Shown here: in pieces, positions 16,478 through 24,867 of the stretch
Layout: the number at the start of each line of letters is the position of its first letter
Numbering within the stretch: the first letter of the stretch is position 1
Origin: Cyanobacteria bacterium RU_5_0
Lineage (GTDB): Bacteria; Cyanobacteriota; Cyanobacteriia; Elainellales; Elainellaceae
Length of the DNA: 39,604 nucleotides
Reading direction: 5' to 3'
NCBI GenBank assembly: GCA_012033255.1
Contig: JAAUSF010000003.1
Location: forward strand, 80,247 to 119,850
Position numbers and translations under genes: made by a program
Notes under the pieces: generated by a model
The model's database searches: none
The model's input: only the letters and a program-made list of their open reading frames with translations
What the model was told of the DNA's origin: nothing

Positions 16478-16525
16478 AGCCCTGTTTTTCGAGCGATTTA
16501 CCGTAGATTCAAAGGAGGATTATGG

Positions 16526-16840
16526 ATGCGACCCCTTGACTCTCAGTCGGATATTGCGGCTTCAGTGGGTGATTCGGTAAACGATCGTCGTCGTACCCAA
16601 ACCCGCCTCCGCATCCGGATTCCCAAGCGATATTATCAAGAACCAATCATTTCTAACCTGATTACGCAACATGGGTTAACGGTCAATATTTTGGCGGCTC
16701 TTCTGGGGGCAAACGCTCGTGAAGATGGCTGGTTTGATCTCGAACTTCAAGGCACTGTCCCTCAGATTCAAAGTGCCTTGCTCTATCTCAACGATCTCGA
16801 TTTAGAAATCTGGCATGACAATGAAGGCGAAAGTTGGTGA
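16526..16840 (+). CDS. Stand-alone NIL-domain protein
   Basis: 104 residues. AAAGGAGG at 16511-16518 sits 7 bases before the ATG at 16526 and decides the start; an ATG four bases earlier meets a stop after five codons. Residues about 29-98 match the NIL (ferredoxin-like, ACT-related) ligand-binding domain otherwise seen at the C-terminus of MetN-type ABC ATPases: RIRIPKRYYQEPIISNLI, then TVNILAALLGANAREDGWFDLELQG. No ATPase is encoded nearby, so this is a free-standing version. A sulfur or amino-acid sensing role is inference from the MetN context. Confidence 0.75.
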   Translation: MRPLDSQSDIAASVGDSVNDRRRTQTRLRIRIPKRYYQEPIISNLITQHGLTVNILAALLGANAREDGWFDLELQGTVPQIQSALLYLNDLDLEIWHDNEGESW

Positions 16841-16902
16841 ATCATCCCGATCGCACCCTCCATACTGCACAATAGAGGCAGTTCATCCATCGGTGGTTCG
16901 GT

Positions 16903-18303
16903 ATGTCTACCTTGTTCGCTGATACTAAAAGTCTGCTAACTGGCTTGATTACTCAGTATCAATCCCAGGTTGATTATCTGTCGATTCGCCTTGAAGAAGC
17001 CGAGGGAACAGATATTCTGCTGCGCGGCAATCGAGTTGAAACTCTCAGCGAAGGGATCTCGATCGGTGGACAGGTGAGAGCCTGCTTCAAAGGAGGATGG
17101 GGATTTGCCAGTTTTAACCGTTTGACTAGCCTGACTGAACGCATTGAGGAGGCGATCGCGGCGGCTCGGCTTGTTGGCGATGAAGAAACCCTGCTTGCCT
17201 CCGTTGACCCCATTCAAGATGTTCGCCAGCTTCCCCTCATAGGCTCCGATCCACGTCACATTTCCCTCACCCGCAAGAAAGAACTATGTAGTCACTACGC
17301 CGAAATTCTCCGGAGTGTTGATAGCCGCATTGCCACCACATCTGTCCGCTATGGAGATAGTGCCCAACGCATTATTTTGGCAACGTCTGAGGGAACACTG
17401 ATTGAGCAAGCTTGGGTGGATTTGGAGATGCGCTTTGCTGCCACCGCTCGAAATGGCGAAACCGTGCAAACTGGGCGAGAAACCACAGGTTCGCGTAAGG
17501 CTTACGAAGATCTGGAAAATTTGGATACTCAAGTTCGCAGTGCTGCCCAACGCGCTGTCGAAGCTCTGGCACTTCCGCCAGTCAAAGGCAACACCTATAC
17601 AGTCGTGATCGATCCGATTCTGTCGGGTTTATTCGTTCATGAAGCGTTTGGGCATCTCTCAGAAGCAGATATGACCTATGAAAACCCTGATCTGATGGAA
17701 GTGATGACGATCGGGCGGCGCTTTGGCTCTCCTGAACTGCAAATTTTTGATGGTGCGGCTCCTGAAGGCCATCGAGGCAGCTACTACTATGACGATGAGG
17801 GTGTTCCTGCTACTACAACTCAGTTGATCAAAAATGGCATTCTCGTTGGGCGACTCCACTCTCGCGAAACCGCAGGCAAATTAGGGGAAGCACCCACAGG
17901 AAACGCTCGTTGCCTCAACTATCACTATCCCCCGATCGTCCGGATGACAAACACCTGGATCGAGCGTGGTAGCACCCCCGTTGCCGATCTGTTCAGTGGG
18001 ATTAGAGAGGGCGTCTATGCCCGGAACTGGCTTGGCGGCATGACGAACGGCGAAATGTTTACCTTTGCGGCGGGCGAAGCCTGGATGATCCGCAATGGTG
18101 AAATTGCTGAACCTGTGCGAGATGTTAACCTCTCAGGCAATGTCTTCACAACTCTGGCGGACATTGAGGCGATCGGAGATGACTTCTTCTGGGATGAGTC
18201 GGGCGGTTGCGGCAAAGGTGGACAGAGCGGTCTACCCGTTGGCTGTGGCGGACCAAGCCTACGAATCCGCAATATTGTCGTGGGTGGCGAAGCGGCGGAA
18301 TAG
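16903..18303 (+). CDS. tldD: TldD-type metalloprotease
   Basis: 466 residues, starting 62 bases after the NIL-domain gene. The zinc motif HEAFGH (H246, E247, H251; HExxxH) lies in LFVHEAFGHLSEAD, and the segment GSYYYDDEGVPA matches the conserved strand that follows in TldD. A Gly/Cys-rich tail (SGGCGKGGQSGLPVGCGGPS) near residues 436-455 is also typical. By family, TldD pairs with TldE/PmbA to degrade unfolded or modified peptides; no tldE is seen in this window. It is convergent with der, with 25 bases between the stops. Confidence 0.93.
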   Translation: MSTLFADTKSLLTGLITQYQSQVDYLSIRLEEAEGTDILLRGNRVETLSEGISIGGQVRACFKGGWGFASFNRLTSLTERIEEAIAAARLVGDEETLLASVDPIQDVRQLPLIGSDPRHISLTRKKELCSHYAEILRSVDSRIATTSVRYGDSAQRIILATSEGTLIEQAWVDLEMRFAATARNGETVQTGRETTGSRKAYEDLENLDTQVRSAAQRAVEALALPPVKGNTYTVVIDPILSGLFVHEAFGHLSEADMTYENPDLMEVMTIGRRFGSPELQIFDGAAPEGHRGSYYYDDEGVPATTTQLIKNGILVGRLHSRETAGKLGEAPTGNARCLNYHYPPIVRMTNTWIERGSTPVADLFSGIREGVYARNWLGGMTNGEMFTFAAGEAWMIRNGEIAEPVRDVNLSGNVFTTLADIEAIGDDFFWDESGGCGKGGQSGLPVGCGGPSLRIRNIVVGGEAAE

Positions 18304-18328
18304 TTTGAAAACTCCCAGACAAGATTTG

Positions 18329-19690
18329 TCACACTCTCGTTGCCCGATTGGGGCTGTTTCGCTCGGCTTCGCGCAATTTTTTGCCTCGCCAGAAAAAGCG
18401 AATTGGGGTACCAGTAAAGCCGAGTTGTTGGCGAAATTGGCGTTCAATGTAGCGACGATAGTTGTCGTTGAAAAGTTTGGGGTCATTGACAAAGAGCGCG
18501 ATCGCGGGCGGCTGAGCCGTGACTTGGGTGCCGTAATAGATCTTGCCCTGTCGTCCTTGTCGCGTTGTGGGTGGGGTATGCCAACCGATCGCCTCTTCCA
18601 AAACTTCGTTCACCACTGAAGTACTCACTCGACGCTTGTGTTGTTCTGCCGCCGTATTCACCAGCTCCAAAATCTTTTCAACCCGTTGACCCGTCAAGGC
18701 ACTGACATGAATAGTTTCTGCCCAATCGGTGAAGTGAAGACGATCTTTTAGATGGTTTTCAGAGTCATAGATAGTATAAGAGTCTTTTTCGACGGCATCC
18801 CATTTGTTGACTACAATGACGCAGGCACGTCCGTCTTCCGCAATTCGTCCAGCTAGCTTTTGATCTTGCTCTGTGACACCGTCTAACGCATCAATCACGA
18901 GCAAAACCACATCGGCTCGACGAATAGCTTTGAAGGCACGGTTGATTCCGAAAAATTCAGGCCCATACTCCACCTGTTTTTTCTTACGGATACCCGCCGT
19001 GTCAATGAGGCGATAGCGTTGTTCTTTCCGTTCAACAACCATATCGATCGTATCCCGCGTCGTGCCTGAAATGGGGCTGACGATCGCCCGACTTTCTCCC
19101 ACAAACGCATTCAACAAGCTAGATTTCCCAACATTGGGACGACCGACAATTGCCACCTTAATCTCTTCGATCGCTTCAACTTCCGTGGTTTCAGGCAGAT
19201 AGACGACTAATTGATCCAACAATTCCCCCGTTCCGTTGCCATGAATGCCCGAAACCGGAAAGGGTTCTCCTAAGCCAAGATTCCAAAATTCGGCAGCTTG
19301 AATCAAGCCTTGCTCTGGAGATTCGCACTTATTCACTGCCAACAAGATTGGTACCGATTGTTGTCTTAACCACGAAGCGATCGTCTCATCGGCTGTAGTG
19401 GGTCCCGCTTGGCCATCAACCACAAAGATCGCCGCACTCGCTTCTGCCAATGCCATCAGGGCTTGCTCTCGAATGAGCGGCAAAAATTCTGTATCGTCAT
19501 CAAAGACCAATCCACCCGTATCCACCACTAGAAAATCTCGATCGCGCCAAAACGCCTCACGATACGTGCGATCGCGAGTCACGCCAGGTTCATCATGGAC
19601 GATCGACTCCATCATCCCCGACAAACGGTTCACCAGCGTTGATTTGCCCACATTTGGGCGACCGATGATAGCAACAACAGGCAGAGACAT
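18329..19690 (-). CDS. der: GTPase Der (EngA), ribosome assembly
   Basis: 453 residues with two tandem Era-like G domains: first P-loop GRPNVGKST (about 10-18) with switch block DEPGVTRDR and NKCE; second P-loop GRPNVGKSS (about 183-191) with SGTTRDTID and NKWD. A C-terminal KH-like domain begins near residue 350. Known role: 50S ribosomal subunit maturation, cytosolic and essential in most bacteria. Length and all GTP-binding motifs are normal. The J-domain gene lies 205 bases upstream on the same strand, separated by a heptamer repeat array. Confidence 0.97.
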   Translation of the reverse strand: MSLPVVAIIGRPNVGKSTLVNRLSGMMESIVHDEPGVTRDRTYREAFWRDRDFLVVDTGGLVFDDDTEFLPLIREQALMALAEASAAIFVVDGQAGPTTADETIASWLRQQSVPILLAVNKCESPEQGLIQAAEFWNLGLGEPFPVSGIHGNGTGELLDQLVVYLPETTEVEAIEEIKVAIVGRPNVGKSSLLNAFVGESRAIVSPISGTTRDTIDMVVERKEQRYRLIDTAGIRKKKQVEYGPEFFGINRAFKAIRRADVVLLVIDALDGVTEQDQKLAGRIAEDGRACVIVVNKWDAVEKDSYTIYDSENHLKDRLHFTDWAETIHVSALTGQRVEKILELVNTAAEQHKRRVSTSVVNEVLEEAIGWHTPPTTRQGRQGKIYYGTQVTAQPPAIALFVNDPKLFNDNYRRYIERQFRQQLGFTGTPIRFFWRGKKLREAERNSPNRATRV

Positions 19691-19845
19691 AAGCAGAGGG
19701 GTGAAGGGTGAAGGATAGATATGGAAAAAAATGGGTCAACCACAAAGACGCAAAGGCAACGCTAAAAATTTTTGTAGGACATTTAAGCCATAACTCTCCT
19801 ATTGTGGCGCAGAAACCTCGACATTCAAAACCCCAACTGCACCCC

Positions 19846-19887
19846 CTCATCTCTCATCTCTTATCTCTTATCTCTCATCTCTCATCA
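19846..19887. repeat. Heptamer tandem array CTCATCT/CTTATCT x6
   Basis: Six consecutive 7-mers (CTCATCT x2, CTTATCT x2, CTCATCT, CTCATCA) lie between the J-domain and der genes. The array belongs to the short tandemly repeated heptamer class common in filamentous cyanobacteria and is related to the array at 36876. Confidence 0.8.
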
Positions 19888-19895
19888 CATCTCCC

Positions 19896-20621
19896 TCAAC
19901 TCACATTCCGAATCGCGACTTGTGCTTCTCGTCGCAACCCTGTGGCAATGCGGAATAGCTCTTGTCCAGTATGCAAATAGTGTTCGTCATAACTGGAAAT
20001 AAATCGCTCTAATTCGTCAATGCCATCTCCAACTTGATTCAGGCAGTAATAGAGGTTGGCGGCTGCACCTGCAACGTTGGAAGGATTGGGCATAGAGCGA
20101 AACGATCGCTGTGCCTGCTGCAAATAATCGCGGCAATCATCCAGATAAGACTGGAATTCTTCTAGCAGGTCGTCATCGAAGGGGTCTGCGGCTAGATCGT
20201 CAATTTGGTCTTGGAGAGAATTCAAGATGTGGCACAACATCCGGTTGACGGGTTGATAAACATACATCATCCATTGCTGGAATTGTTCGTCGCTGTTGCG
20301 TCCTTTTTGTTGACGGTTATAACGCTCTTGGGCGGCGGCAGTGCGTCGTTGACGATCGCGAGTTCCTACAGTCTGATCGGCAAAACCATTCGTGCGAATG
20401 TGGGTTCGGAATTCTAATTGGCGATCGTAAGAGTGGCGTTGATACGGGTCGCCCAATATTTCGTATGCCGCATTAATTTCAGCGATGCGATCGTGATTGG
20501 CGGTTTCCCGATTGCTGTCTGGATGAAACTGCTTAGCTAGCCGTCGATAGGCTTGCTTGATTTCTGCTTGACTAGCCAATGGACTTATTTCTAGGGTGTC
20601 GTAATGGTTTGAGTGTGCCAT
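19896..20621 (-). CDS. J-domain (DnaJ-type) co-chaperone-like protein
   Basis: 241 residues. The N-terminal J domain (about 5-70) has the HPD motif at H33-P34-D35 in LAKQFHPDSN, so it can be expected to stimulate a DnaK ATPase. There is no Gly/Phe region, zinc finger or DnaJ C-terminal substrate domain, making it a class III J protein. The rest is helical and charged, with a central Arg/Gln-rich stretch (about 85-110) and no motif I recognise. It follows cysK by 81 bases in the same direction; a functional link is not evident. Confidence 0.85.
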   Translation of the reverse strand: MAHSNHYDTLEISPLASQAEIKQAYRRLAKQFHPDSNRETANHDRIAEINAAYEILGDPYQRHSYDRQLEFRTHIRTNGFADQTVGTRDRQRRTAAAQERYNRQQKGRNSDEQFQQWMMYVYQPVNRMLCHILNSLQDQIDDLAADPFDDDLLEEFQSYLDDCRDYLQQAQRSFRSMPNPSNVAGAAANLYYCLNQVGDGIDELERFISSYDEHYLHTGQELFRIATGLRREAQVAIRNVS

Positions 20622-20702
20622 ACAAATATTTTACGGGAGCCGGATGCCCCGATCAGATCGGTTTCGCCCACCCCGAACCATCGCAAAATTGAGACATGAC
20701 AC

Positions 20703-21662
20703 CTATGCAAAAGGCATCGCTAACAGTTCTGGATCTTGAAACAAGGGCGTACTAAGATATCGCTCTCCAAAGCTCGGTTGAATCATGACAATTAACTTGC
20801 CAGCGTTCTCAGGACGACGACCGACTCGAAGCGCTGCCGCCAACGCTGCTCCACTAGAAATGCCCGATAGTAGCCCCTCTTCCCGCGCTAAACGACGACC
20901 GTAAGCGATCGCCTCATCATCCGTCACCACGATCACCTCATCAATCAGATCGACTCTCAAAACGGGCGGAACAAATCCGGCTCCGATGCCTTGAATCTTA
21001 TGCGATCCTGGGTGTCCACCCGAAAGGATTGGGCTGTTTGCAGGTTCCACAGCGATCGCCTTAAAATCAGGTTTGCGTGGCTTCAGAACCTCCGCTACGC
21101 CCGTAATCGTTCCCCCCGTACCCACACCCGCCACCAGCATATCAACCTGCCCATCTGTATCATCCCAAATCTCCAATGCCGTTGTTTCCCGATGAACTTG
21201 CGGATTTGCCGGATTACGGAACTGCTGCAACATGTAGGCATCAGCCGTAGACTCGACAATTTGCTGTGCTCGTTGAATACAACCTGCCATCCCCTCAATT
21301 CCCGGTGTCAGTTCTAATTCCGCCCCATACGCCCTTAGCATGGCTCGTCGCTCTGAACTCATCGTTTCTGGCATCGTGAGAACCAAACGATATCCCTTTG
21401 CTGATGCGGCCATTGCCAACGCGATTCCAGTATTTCCCGAAGTCGGTTCGACCAAAATAGTCTTTCCAGGGGTAATCATCCCCTCTCGCTCAGCCGCTTC
21501 GATCATGCTAATCCCAATCCGATCTTTCACGGACGCCGACGGATTCATGCTCTCTAGCTTCACAACAATTTGAGCAACACAGCCCTCCGCTTGAGGAATT
21601 CGATTCAGTTGTACCAACGGAGTTCGACCAATCAACTCAGTAATGTTATTGGCAATACGCAT
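20703..21662 (-). CDS. cysK: Cysteine synthase A (O-acetylserine thiol-lyase)
   Basis: 319 residues, the usual length for CysK. The PLP lysine is K46 in [11 protein letters not shown]. The phosphate/substrate loops [11 protein letters not shown] and [15 protein letters not shown] are intact, as is [11 protein letters not shown], the sulfide-entry region. It makes cysteine from O-acetylserine and sulfide in the cytosol. An Rrf2-family regulator starts 555 bases upstream and ends 117 bases before it, in the same orientation, so co-transcription or direct regulation is likely. Confidence 0.97.
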   Translation of the reverse strand: MRIANNITELIGRTPLVQLNRIPQAEGCVAQIVVKLESMNPSASVKDRIGISMIEAAEREGMITPGKTILVEPTSGNTGIALAMAASAKGYRLVLTMPETMSSERRAMLRAYGAELELTPGIEGMAGCIQRAQQIVESTADAYMLQQFRNPANPQVHRETTALEIWDDTDGQVDMLVAGVGTGGTITGVAEVLKPRKPDFKAIAVEPANSPILSGGHPGSHKIQGIGAGFVPPVLRVDLIDEVIVVTDDEAIAYGRRLAREEGLLSGISSGAALAAALRVGRRPENAGKLIVMIQPSFGERYLSTPLFQDPELLAMPFA

Positions 21663-21779
21663 AGTTCTAAAGATTAAGGGTTAATTGATTAATGCATCAT
21701 GAAAAATTGCAGGGACGATCGCCGATGAAAACTCATCAATCAGAGACTGATAAATTTCAGCCTTCAGCCTTCATCCTTC

Positions 21780-22217
21780 TTAGATATAGTACATAATGTC
21801 TAACTGCCGTCGCGCATCGCGCTTTTCAGCCAGATCTTTGAGGGTATATTTCTGCAAAACGGCATCTGCGGCTCGTCCAGCTTCTTGCCAAATTTCGCGC
21901 ACAACCATTCCCTCAACAGATTTTGGCTCTCTCATGACTTCGGAAGGCTGAGAATCCAAACCTTCAATACAATTGATGACCTCTAGGAGCGTAATTTTCC
22001 AGGGTTCTCGCCCTAGCAGATACCCCCCCTTGGCACCGCGCTGGCTGCGAACTAAACCTGCCCGTCGTAGAGTTGCCAGCAGTTGCTCTAAGTATCGATC
22101 GGGAATATTCTGTTGAGCAGCAATCTGTCGGATCTGCAATGGCTCACCTTCATCATAGTGAGCGGTTAACTCCAGCAAGGCTAGAAGGGCGTATTCGCTT
22201 TTACAAGAAAGTTCCAC
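21780..22217 (-). CDS. Rrf2-family regulator, CymR-like
   Basis: 145 residues with a GTG start at 22217. The N-terminal winged helix (about 1-65) contains IRQIAAQQNIPDRYLEQLLATLRRAGLV and RGAKGGYLL, typical of Rrf2. The three Fe-S cysteines of IscR are absent; the only Cys residues are C5 and one near residue 88. It is therefore not an Fe-S sensor of the IscR type. The C-terminus ends in Met-Tyr-Tyr-Ile, close to the ending of Bacillus CymR as I recall it. CymR represses sulfur-uptake genes and binds CysK. With cysK directly downstream, a CymR-CysK-like cysteine sensor is the best hypothesis. A TATACT box at about 22247-22252 may be its -10. Confidence 0.85.
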   Translation of the reverse strand: MELSCKSEYALLALLELTAHYDEGEPLQIRQIAAQQNIPDRYLEQLLATLRRAGLVRSQRGAKGGYLLGREPWKITLLEVINCIEGLDSQPSEVMREPKSVEGMVVREIWQEAGRAADAVLQKYTLKDLAEKRDARRQLDIMYYI

Positions 22218-22465
22218 GGGCGAAATAAAATTGCGTTACTCCCTTAGTATACCCCGGTTCTCCACTGGGGTTTTGCAGGTTTGGATTTATATTCTTTTAG
22301 ATTTAGCAAAGATTTTAAAGAGATTAGCTAATCAGCATTGAAGTTATGTGGTTTGGTATGGCAGCAACCAGCGTGGTTAGGACATTGCCCAAGGCTGAAA
22401 GGCAAACGGTTAATCAATCCTGGCTCAGCACTCAGTCCTCAGAACTCAGCACTTAGCTATAGTGG

Positions 22466-22562
22466 GTGCAATTTGTTTACATCTCTTGTGGAATGGGCGT
22501 CTCGCCCGCCCCGATCGGGGCAGGCAAGAGGCCTACCCCATAAGAAATCAAGGCTTAGAAAC
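22466..22562 (+). repeat. Dispersed palindromic repeat, copy A
   Basis: It begins GTGCAATTTGTTTACATCTC and contains a GGGCGTCTCGCCCGCC hairpin core, GGGGCAGGCAAGAGGCCTACCCCA and AGAAATCAAGGCTT. It aligns by eye with copies at 28315-28431 and 30234-30465 over most of its length. Confidence 0.75.
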
Positions 22563-22604
22563 GTCCAATTCCTTTACAGACAGATGAGCTTTGTCTACCA
22601 AAGT

Positions 22605-22639
22605 AAAAAGCTCAAGCCCAAAGAGTTTTGAGCTTGAGC
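22605..22639 (-). terminator. Intrinsic terminator of the first SLH porin
   Basis: On the minus strand, GCTCAAGC and GCTTGAGC (plus-strand 22632-22639 and 22610-22617) form an 8-bp perfect stem with a 14-base loop, followed at once by TTTTT. It lies 44 bases after the porin stop. Confidence 0.8.
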
Positions 22640-22648
22640 AATTTAGCA

Positions 22649-22673
22649 TAGCAGGGCTTAATTAGCCCTGCTA
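22649..22673. repeat. 10-bp perfect hairpin at the porin 3' end
   Basis: TAGCAGGGCT - TAATT - AGCCCTGCTA, located between the porin stop and its terminator. Without a T-run it may act as an mRNA 3' stabiliser. Confidence 0.6.
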
Positions 22674-22682
22674 ATACTGAGC

Positions 22683-24551
22683 TTAGAATCTGAATGTTGT
22701 CCGGATAGCACCAACGAAGGTATCATCAGCGCCTTCATCATGTCCTGGATCAGCGATGTAGGTGATGCCAGGAGTGATAGAAATATTGTCATTGATGCGG
22801 AGTCTGTAGAACCCTTCAACAATGATCGAAGTCCGTTGGCTTCTGAAGTCAAGACCATCGTCTTCACCGAAAAGACCATCACCAACCCCAGCCGCATACG
22901 GAGGCGCACCAGCGACGATACCTAATAAGTTGCCTTCGCCACCGAGGTCAGGGAATGCGATCGTCGCTTGGTAGGACCAAACATCGTAGTCACCTCGATT
23001 GAGTGTGCGAACAGGCGCATACATGACACCAGCACCAATTTGGAAGCCCTCAGAGATCTTGAAGTTAATTTGAGCGCCATAGGTATTGACAACTTGAGGC
23101 AAGCCATCGTCATCACCATCTGCATCAATGCCAGTCGGGCTTACGCCCACACCATAGTCAAAACCATCAGAGTCGTAGCCGTTCGCGTACATGAGAGCGG
23201 CATCAAAGGCATCACTCAAGAAGGTTAGCTGAGCGATCAAGCCATAGTCGCCATTGAACAAACCGGCTCCTTCAGAGGGATCGCCTGCTTCGCTAGAGGC
23301 ATAACCAAAGTCAAAGCTGAAGTTGTCGGTCAACTGAATAATCGCACCAGCACCCGTACCGGCTGGAATCGCAAAGTTGTATTGCGGAGGAGTCCCAAAG
23401 TTGGTGATGGAACCGGAACCCGAACTATCGAAGGGGCTAACCGTACTGGCTACGAAGTCAGAGTCACCGATGCTATTTGCACCGATGATCACCTGAACTT
23501 GATCGCCCAATGGGAAGGTGTAGAGTAAATCATCGAGAACGATGTCGTCGCTTTGACCACCCCACTGCCATTCAGTCAACCCACCAAAGCTCTCAAAGTC
23601 GCTGAAGTCACGAGCTTGCAGACGCGCTCTCAACAAGTCTTCTCCGGTGAAGCTGGTATCAAAGTTGAGACGAATCCGGTAGCCGCCGATGACTTGGTCG
23701 TTGAACAATTCATCATCCTGACCGATCGGAACCCCAACTGAAAAGATGGTCTCACCTCTTAGCTTGGTGGTGGTGGAGAACTGGTTCTCTTCCAGTTCAG
23801 CCACACGCGCTTCTAAGTTGTCTACCCGACCGCGTAGGGTTGCCAGTTCAGCCGCAAATTCTTCTTGCAACCGTTGCAATGTTGCCAAGTCTTCTTTGGT
23901 TGCCAAGTCAGCCGTGCTAGCCGCAATCAGTTCACTGATCCGGTCTAAGCAAGCATTCAAACCAGCCGCGAACTCATACCGGGTCATAGCACTCTGACCG
24001 CGATAGGTACCGTCTGGATAACCTGCGATACAACCATACCGCTCGATCAGAGATTGGAGAGCTTGGAACGCCCAATCTTCAGGACGAACGTCAGACAATT
24101 GAGAAATAGAAGTCACCTGATCGAGCGACTCACCGTTGCTGTAGTCAATGATTTCGTCGATCGACGTACCTGCATTTGGATCACCAGGCTGCTCAGCCGG
24201 AACTTGTTGAGCCAACTGGATAGGAGCTTGAACTTCAGGAGCAACGTCAGCCGTGATCGGAGCAGAAACAGATTCAGTTTCAGTTGTCGTTTCAGGAGCG
24301 GCAATTTCAACCGTAGGAGCCGCAACCTCAACCGTAGGAGCTTCAGTCAACGCAGTGCTGACCTGAGATGGGAGCAGTTCAGTCGGAGAAGAACTAACTT
24401 CAGCAGATTCAATATCAGGGGTGGTTGAGTCACCCAGCAGAGCTTCAGCATCCGTAATCGGTTCTGCGGCGATCGCAGAAGCCGAGACAACCAACGCTGC
24501 ACCAAGGAGGGCTGGTGTAGCCAACAAAGAATTCCATAGAATCTTAGACAT
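22683..24551 (-). CDS. SLH-domain outer-membrane porin (OprB type; 'iron uptake porin')
   Basis: 622 residues from the ATG at 24551 (MSKILWNSL), which has GAGG 9 bases upstream; an in-frame ATG at 24566 is less likely. Signal peptide about 1-28 (ASAIAAEP), a Pro/Thr/Glu/Ala-rich spacer, an SLH domain (about 150-210; SDVRPEDWAFQALQSLIERYG) that anchors to peptidoglycan-linked polymers, a short coiled coil (LRGRVDNLEARVAELEEN), then an OprB-like beta-barrel ending in the typical terminal Phe (TTFRF). It is a cyanobacterial major porin; the iron-uptake label is by family and not shown by sequence. The SD region is complementary to the Yfr1 core. A paralog lies immediately upstream. Confidence 0.93.
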   Translation of the reverse strand: MSKILWNSLLATPALLGAALVVSASAIAAEPITDAEALLGDSTTPDIESAEVSSSPTELLPSQVSTALTEAPTVEVAAPTVEIAAPETTTETESVSAPITADVAPEVQAPIQLAQQVPAEQPGDPNAGTSIDEIIDYSNGESLDQVTSISQLSDVRPEDWAFQALQSLIERYGCIAGYPDGTYRGQSAMTRYEFAAGLNACLDRISELIAASTADLATKEDLATLQRLQEEFAAELATLRGRVDNLEARVAELEENQFSTTTKLRGETIFSVGVPIGQDDELFNDQVIGGYRIRLNFDTSFTGEDLLRARLQARDFSDFESFGGLTEWQWGGQSDDIVLDDLLYTFPLGDQVQVIIGANSIGDSDFVASTVSPFDSSGSGSITNFGTPPQYNFAIPAGTGAGAIIQLTDNFSFDFGYASSEAGDPSEGAGLFNGDYGLIAQLTFLSDAFDAALMYANGYDSDGFDYGVGVSPTGIDADGDDDGLPQVVNTYGAQINFKISEGFQIGAGVMYAPVRTLNRGDYDVWSYQATIAFPDLGGEGNLLGIVAGAPPYAAGVGDGLFGEDDGLDFRSQRTSIIVEGFYRLRINDNISITPGITYIADPGHDEGADDTFVGAIRTTFRF

Positions 24552-24559
24552 TAGTTTGA

Positions 24560-24569
24560 TCCTCACACC
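24560..24569 (-). promoter_or_regulatory. Predicted Yfr1 binding site over the porin Shine-Dalgarno
   Basis: The mRNA reads GGUGUGAGGA at positions -9 to -18 before the porin start codon, including the GAGG ribosome binding site. It is the exact reverse complement of TCCTCACACC in the Yfr1 candidate (16166-16175). Ten uninterrupted Watson-Crick pairs would block ribosome entry. Confidence 0.65.
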
Positions 24570-24597
24570 TCATCTAAAATGACTTCAGATGCTAGAC

Positions 24598-24627
24598 ATT
24601 GTACGCCTTAGAAATTCGATCGATCAA
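24598..24627 (-). promoter_or_regulatory. Sigma70-type promoter of the first SLH porin
   Basis: On the minus strand, TTGATC (24622-24627) and TACAAT (24598-24603) are separated by 18 bases. The predicted transcript start is about 40 bases before the ATG, giving a short leader that contains the Yfr1 site. Confidence 0.55.
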
Positions 24628-24867
24628 GGCACATTAATGAAAATCTTATGATTCGGTGGTTAGGGAATTGGTTTTCTCTTGACATACTCACCCAATCCTG
24701 ACGACAGAATGGAGCGCTTAAACCTTGCCACTGGCTTATCGGAGGCAGCGCCTCCAAGTTTGCATTTCCAGACAAAGCCTTGAAACGAGATTTGTCAGTC
24801 AGCCTCTCGCGCCTCTCAGAAATTGGCACCGCCCACCCTTGTCTCTTCAGAGCTAGGCAACCTGAAT

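Larger units (their letters stand above)
16079..16525. other. Intergenic region holding the Yfr1-like RNA, an octamer array and a promoter
   Basis: 446 bases without a long gene. It contains a 12-bp perfect palindrome TTGCTATAGCAA (16084-16095), the Yfr1 candidate with its terminator (to 16209), an octamer minisatellite (16255-16302) and a promoter-like TTGAAA box ahead of the NIL-domain gene. Confidence 0.7.
22218..22682. other. Intergenic region between the porin 3' end and the Rrf2 gene
   Basis: 464 bases. It holds the Rrf2 promoter region, a TCAGCAC-type degenerate heptamer run (about 22422-22455), one copy of a dispersed palindromic repeat (22466-22562), the porin terminator (22605-22639) and a second perfect hairpin (22649-22673). 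A 97-codon frame through it coincides with the repeats and is not counted as a gene. Confidence 0.7.
24552..24867. other. Intergenic region between the tandem porins
   Basis: 316 bases. It holds the Yfr1-complementary site, a good promoter for the first porin (24598-24627) and a short hairpin GGAGGC-AGC-GCCTCC (24741-24755) that could end or attenuate the upstream porin transcript. The presence of a promoter argues for independent transcription of the two porins. Confidence 0.6.

Noticed and set aside
22338-22631. 97-codon plus-strand frame
   Set aside because: It runs through a heptamer run, dispersed repeat copy A and the porin terminator, and resembles no protein family.
24560-24569. Chance explanation for the 10-base Yfr1-porin complementarity
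   Set aside because: A random 10-mer match is possible in 40 kb, but its exact position on the Shine-Dalgarno of a porin, the known target class, makes chance unlikely; kept as a finding.
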